A stretch of DNA of 7,356 nt from DASQFU01 sp035632955 (GTDB lineage: Bacteria > Eisenbacteria > RBG-16-71-46): assembly GCA_035632955.1 (NCBI GenBank), contig DASQFU010000082.1, positions 1-7,356 of the forward strand, in the 5' to 3' direction. Numbering within the stretch: position 1 is the stretch's first letter; the number at the start of each line of letters is the position of its first letter. The notes under the pieces are model-generated. The model did no database searches. It had not been told where the DNA came from and saw only the letters and a program-made list of their open reading frames with translations. Below, one piece after another: positions 6,629 through 7,356 of this stretch. A program made the translations under genes and the position numbers.

Positions 6629-6675
6629 CCGGTCTACGGAACCGAAGGTCACAGGTCCGAATCCTGTCGGGCGCG
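6629..6675 (+). pseudogene. 3' fragment of a tRNA-Arg(ACG) gene, candidate attachment site
   Basis: The sequence folds as the 3' part of a tRNA. The anticodon stem is 6629-6633 with 6641-6645 (four of five pairs; C6629-A6645 is mismatched) and the loop CTACGGA (6634-6640) carries anticodon ACG at 6636-6638. The variable region is AGGTC, the T-stem ACAGG/CCTGT is perfect (6651-6655 with 6663-6667), and the T-loop is TCCGAAT instead of TTCGAAT. The acceptor strand is CGGGCGC (6668-6674) with discriminator G6675; CCA is not encoded (CTT follows). No D-arm and no 5' acceptor strand GCGCCCG are found upstream, so the gene is broken. The changed invariant T-loop base and the stem mismatch argue against function. 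tRNA 3' halves of this size are the classic attachment cores of tyrosine-integrase elements, so this is probably an att scar (inference); no integrase lies in the window. Confidence 0.8.
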
Positions 6676-6740
6676 CTTAGCCCCAGCTGACGTTCGAGAA
6701 GGCTTATACGTTGGCTCCTCTACGACGAGTGAGGTCGCGG

Positions 6741-7094
6741 ATGCCGCATTTGACGCTCTCCAAGCACACGCTGGTCAAGCTTCTCGAGCGTGCCTCGCCC
6801 GATCCCTGTGAGCCGTACGGATGCGATCCGTGGGAGCTCCCGCTTGCCTCCCGAGCCTCCCGAGCTCCCGCAATCGGCGGCCGGGCCCGCGACGCGTGCC
6901 GCCGTTTGCTGGCGCTCGTACACCGACTGGGTTCAGTTGGCCTCTACGGGCTCGAAGAAGTGCTCCGCGTCGCCCGGCGAGATCATGATCAGTCCAAGCA
7001 TCGGGCCGTCGCCAGAGTTCCACGCGGTATGGGGCATCCCTCGCGGGATGAATACGAAGCCGCCGGCGGTGACTCGAACCTCGCGGTCGCCTAG
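6741..7094 (+). CDS. Small protein of unknown function, 3' end uncertain
   Basis: The frame opens with a convincing start: GAGG 7 bases before ATG 6741. The N-terminus (MPHLTLSKHTLVKLLERA) is followed by a cysteine/aromatic segment (SPDPCEPYGCDPWELP, residues 19-34) unlike chance frames. The open frame runs 117 residues, but from about 6933 it is antisense to the cupin gene, and the sequence from residue 36 onward (SRASRAPAIGGRARDACRR) looks like out-of-frame DNA. The true protein may be only about 35-60 residues, frame-shifted or truncated near the 9-bp tandem repeat at 6847-6864. It is the first reading frame after the tRNA fragment. TTATAC at 6704-6709 could be a -10 box, with no good -35. 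I do not recognise the protein; the two cysteines in CEPYGC could bind metal, which is speculation. Confidence 0.4.
   Translation: MPHLTLSKHTLVKLLERASPDPCEPYGCDPWELPLASRASRAPAIGGRARDACRRLLALVHRLGSVGLYGLEEVLRVARRDHDQSKHRAVARVPRGMGHPSRDEYEAAGGDSNLAVA
6817..6841. repeat. Two adjacent short palindromes
   Basis: ACGGAT-gcg-ATCCGT (6817-6831) is directly followed by GGGAGCTCCC (6832-6841), both perfect. They lie inside the small ORF from 6741 and about 90 bp beyond the end of the cupin gene, so they could form 3'-end hairpins for the leftward cupin transcript. There is no T-tract. Confidence 0.35.
6847..6864. repeat. 9-bp tandem repeat CCTCCCGAG, two copies
   Basis: CCTCCCGAG occurs at 6847-6855 and again at 6856-6864, followed by a partial CTCCCG. 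It encodes repeated Ser-Arg-Ala in the small rightward frame and looks like replication slippage. Confidence 0.5.
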
Positions 7095-7292
7095 CAGGAA
7101 CGTGGCCTCACCGCCTGCGATGTGAAACGCCTCGTCCGTGTGCGGGTGGACGTGGAAGGGAGGTGCAGGCTGGTCAGCGGGAATAGTCCCGGCGAGAACC
7201 CGGTAGGCGCCGTCCATCTGGGACGGGCCAAAGTTCGCCGGCTCCGGCCCTTCCGATGGAGCAATCACGGTGCACCCGTTGATCGTTTCCAT
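6933..7292 (-). CDS. Cupin-domain protein
   Basis: A 119-residue single-domain cupin (cupin_2 type, small beta-barrel). Motif 1 is PFHVHPHTDEAFHIAGGEATF, giving metal ligands H47, H49 and E54 (H51 sits between them). Motif 2 is FIPRGMPHTAWNSG with the fourth ligand H88. All four expected metal ligands are present, so a mononuclear Fe, Mn, Ni or Zn enzyme (quercetinase-like dioxygenase or isomerase) or a ligand-binding protein is possible; the substrate cannot be told from sequence. The length is typical for a stand-alone cupin, and the C-terminus (GDAEHFFEPVEAN) is complete. The ATG at 7292 has AGGG about 9 bases upstream, a modest ribosome binding site. It appears to be monocistronic within the window; its 3' end is antisense to the tail of the 6741 frame. 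No signal peptide is seen, so it is probably cytoplasmic. Confidence 0.93.
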   Translation of the reverse strand: METINGCTVIAPSEGPEPANFGPSQMDGAYRVLAGTIPADQPAPPFHVHPHTDEAFHIAGGEATFLLGDREVRVTAGGFVFIPRGMPHTAWNSGDGPMLGLIMISPGDAEHFFEPVEAN

Positions 7293-7328
7293 GACTGCCG
7301 ACCCTAGCCGAGCGGCGAGTCGCTTGCC

Positions 7329-7350
7329 AGCGGCGTTTCAGGCCGCCGCT
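7329..7350. repeat. Hairpin at the right edge, possible terminator of a neighbouring gene
   Basis: AGCGGCG (7329-7335) and CGCCGCT (7344-7350) form a 7-bp stem around an 8-base loop. It lies upstream of the cupin gene and could end a transcript coming from the right. There is no T-tract, so the role is uncertain. Confidence 0.3.
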
Positions 7351-7356
7351 TGCGAT

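Noticed and set aside
1..7356. CRISPR array, insertion sequence, integrase, toxin-antitoxin pair or defence genes
   Set aside because: I saw no regularly spaced repeats, no transposase or integrase motifs, no terminal inverted repeats bounding an ORF, and no recognisable toxin or antitoxin. The only mobile-element trace is the tRNA fragment.

Overview
The window is GC-rich (GC3 is very high in every convincing gene) and reads as chromosomal DNA of a high-GC actinobacterium. A soil lineage such as Solirubrobacterales/Thermoleophilia is plausible. The hints are a very large ATP-binding LuxR regulator, Arg/Ala-rich small orphan proteins, and short operons of oxidoreductases with TetR regulators. 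The lineage is inferred from style, not from a marker gene.

Left third (1-2180): a compact leftward operon, read 2111 -> 1. It encodes an aldo/keto reductase (2111-1149), then a beta-hydroxyacid dehydrogenase-type NAD(P) oxidoreductase (1152-226, sharing ATGA with the first gene), then a TetR-family repressor (216 to beyond the left edge, 9 bases after the previous stop and in the same frame). In front of it is a near-consensus sigma70 promoter (TTGACA, 17 bases, TAAACT). An 18-bp imperfect palindrome overlaps its -10 box, which is what one expects of an operator bound by the TetR protein encoded at the end of the operon. The likely logic is autorepression, relieved by a small ligand (perhaps an aldehyde or ketone) that the two reductases handle.

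Middle (2181-3448): a poorly coding stretch. It holds a cluster of hairpins (2236-2366), an unrecognised rightward reading frame that looks like real protein at its C-terminus but lacks a good start (about 2431-2751), a large inverted repeat just after it, and one or two small leftward genes (3188-2979, with a strong ribosome binding site, and possibly 3401-3198) downstream of the LuxR gene.

Right half (3449-7356): a 914-residue leftward LuxR-family regulator with an N-terminal AAA/STAND-type ATPase, then about 550 bases without a convincing protein gene. This gap ends in a 47-bp 3' fragment of a tRNA-Arg(ACG) gene, a typical scar or attachment site of an integrative element. It is followed by a small rightward ORF (6741 onward) and a leftward 119-residue cupin protein (7292-6933). 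No integrase, transposase, CRISPR array, rRNA or complete tRNA is visible. I see no convincing new multi-gene system; the tRNA scar, the operator/promoter arrangement and the small orphan ORFs are the points most worth checking.
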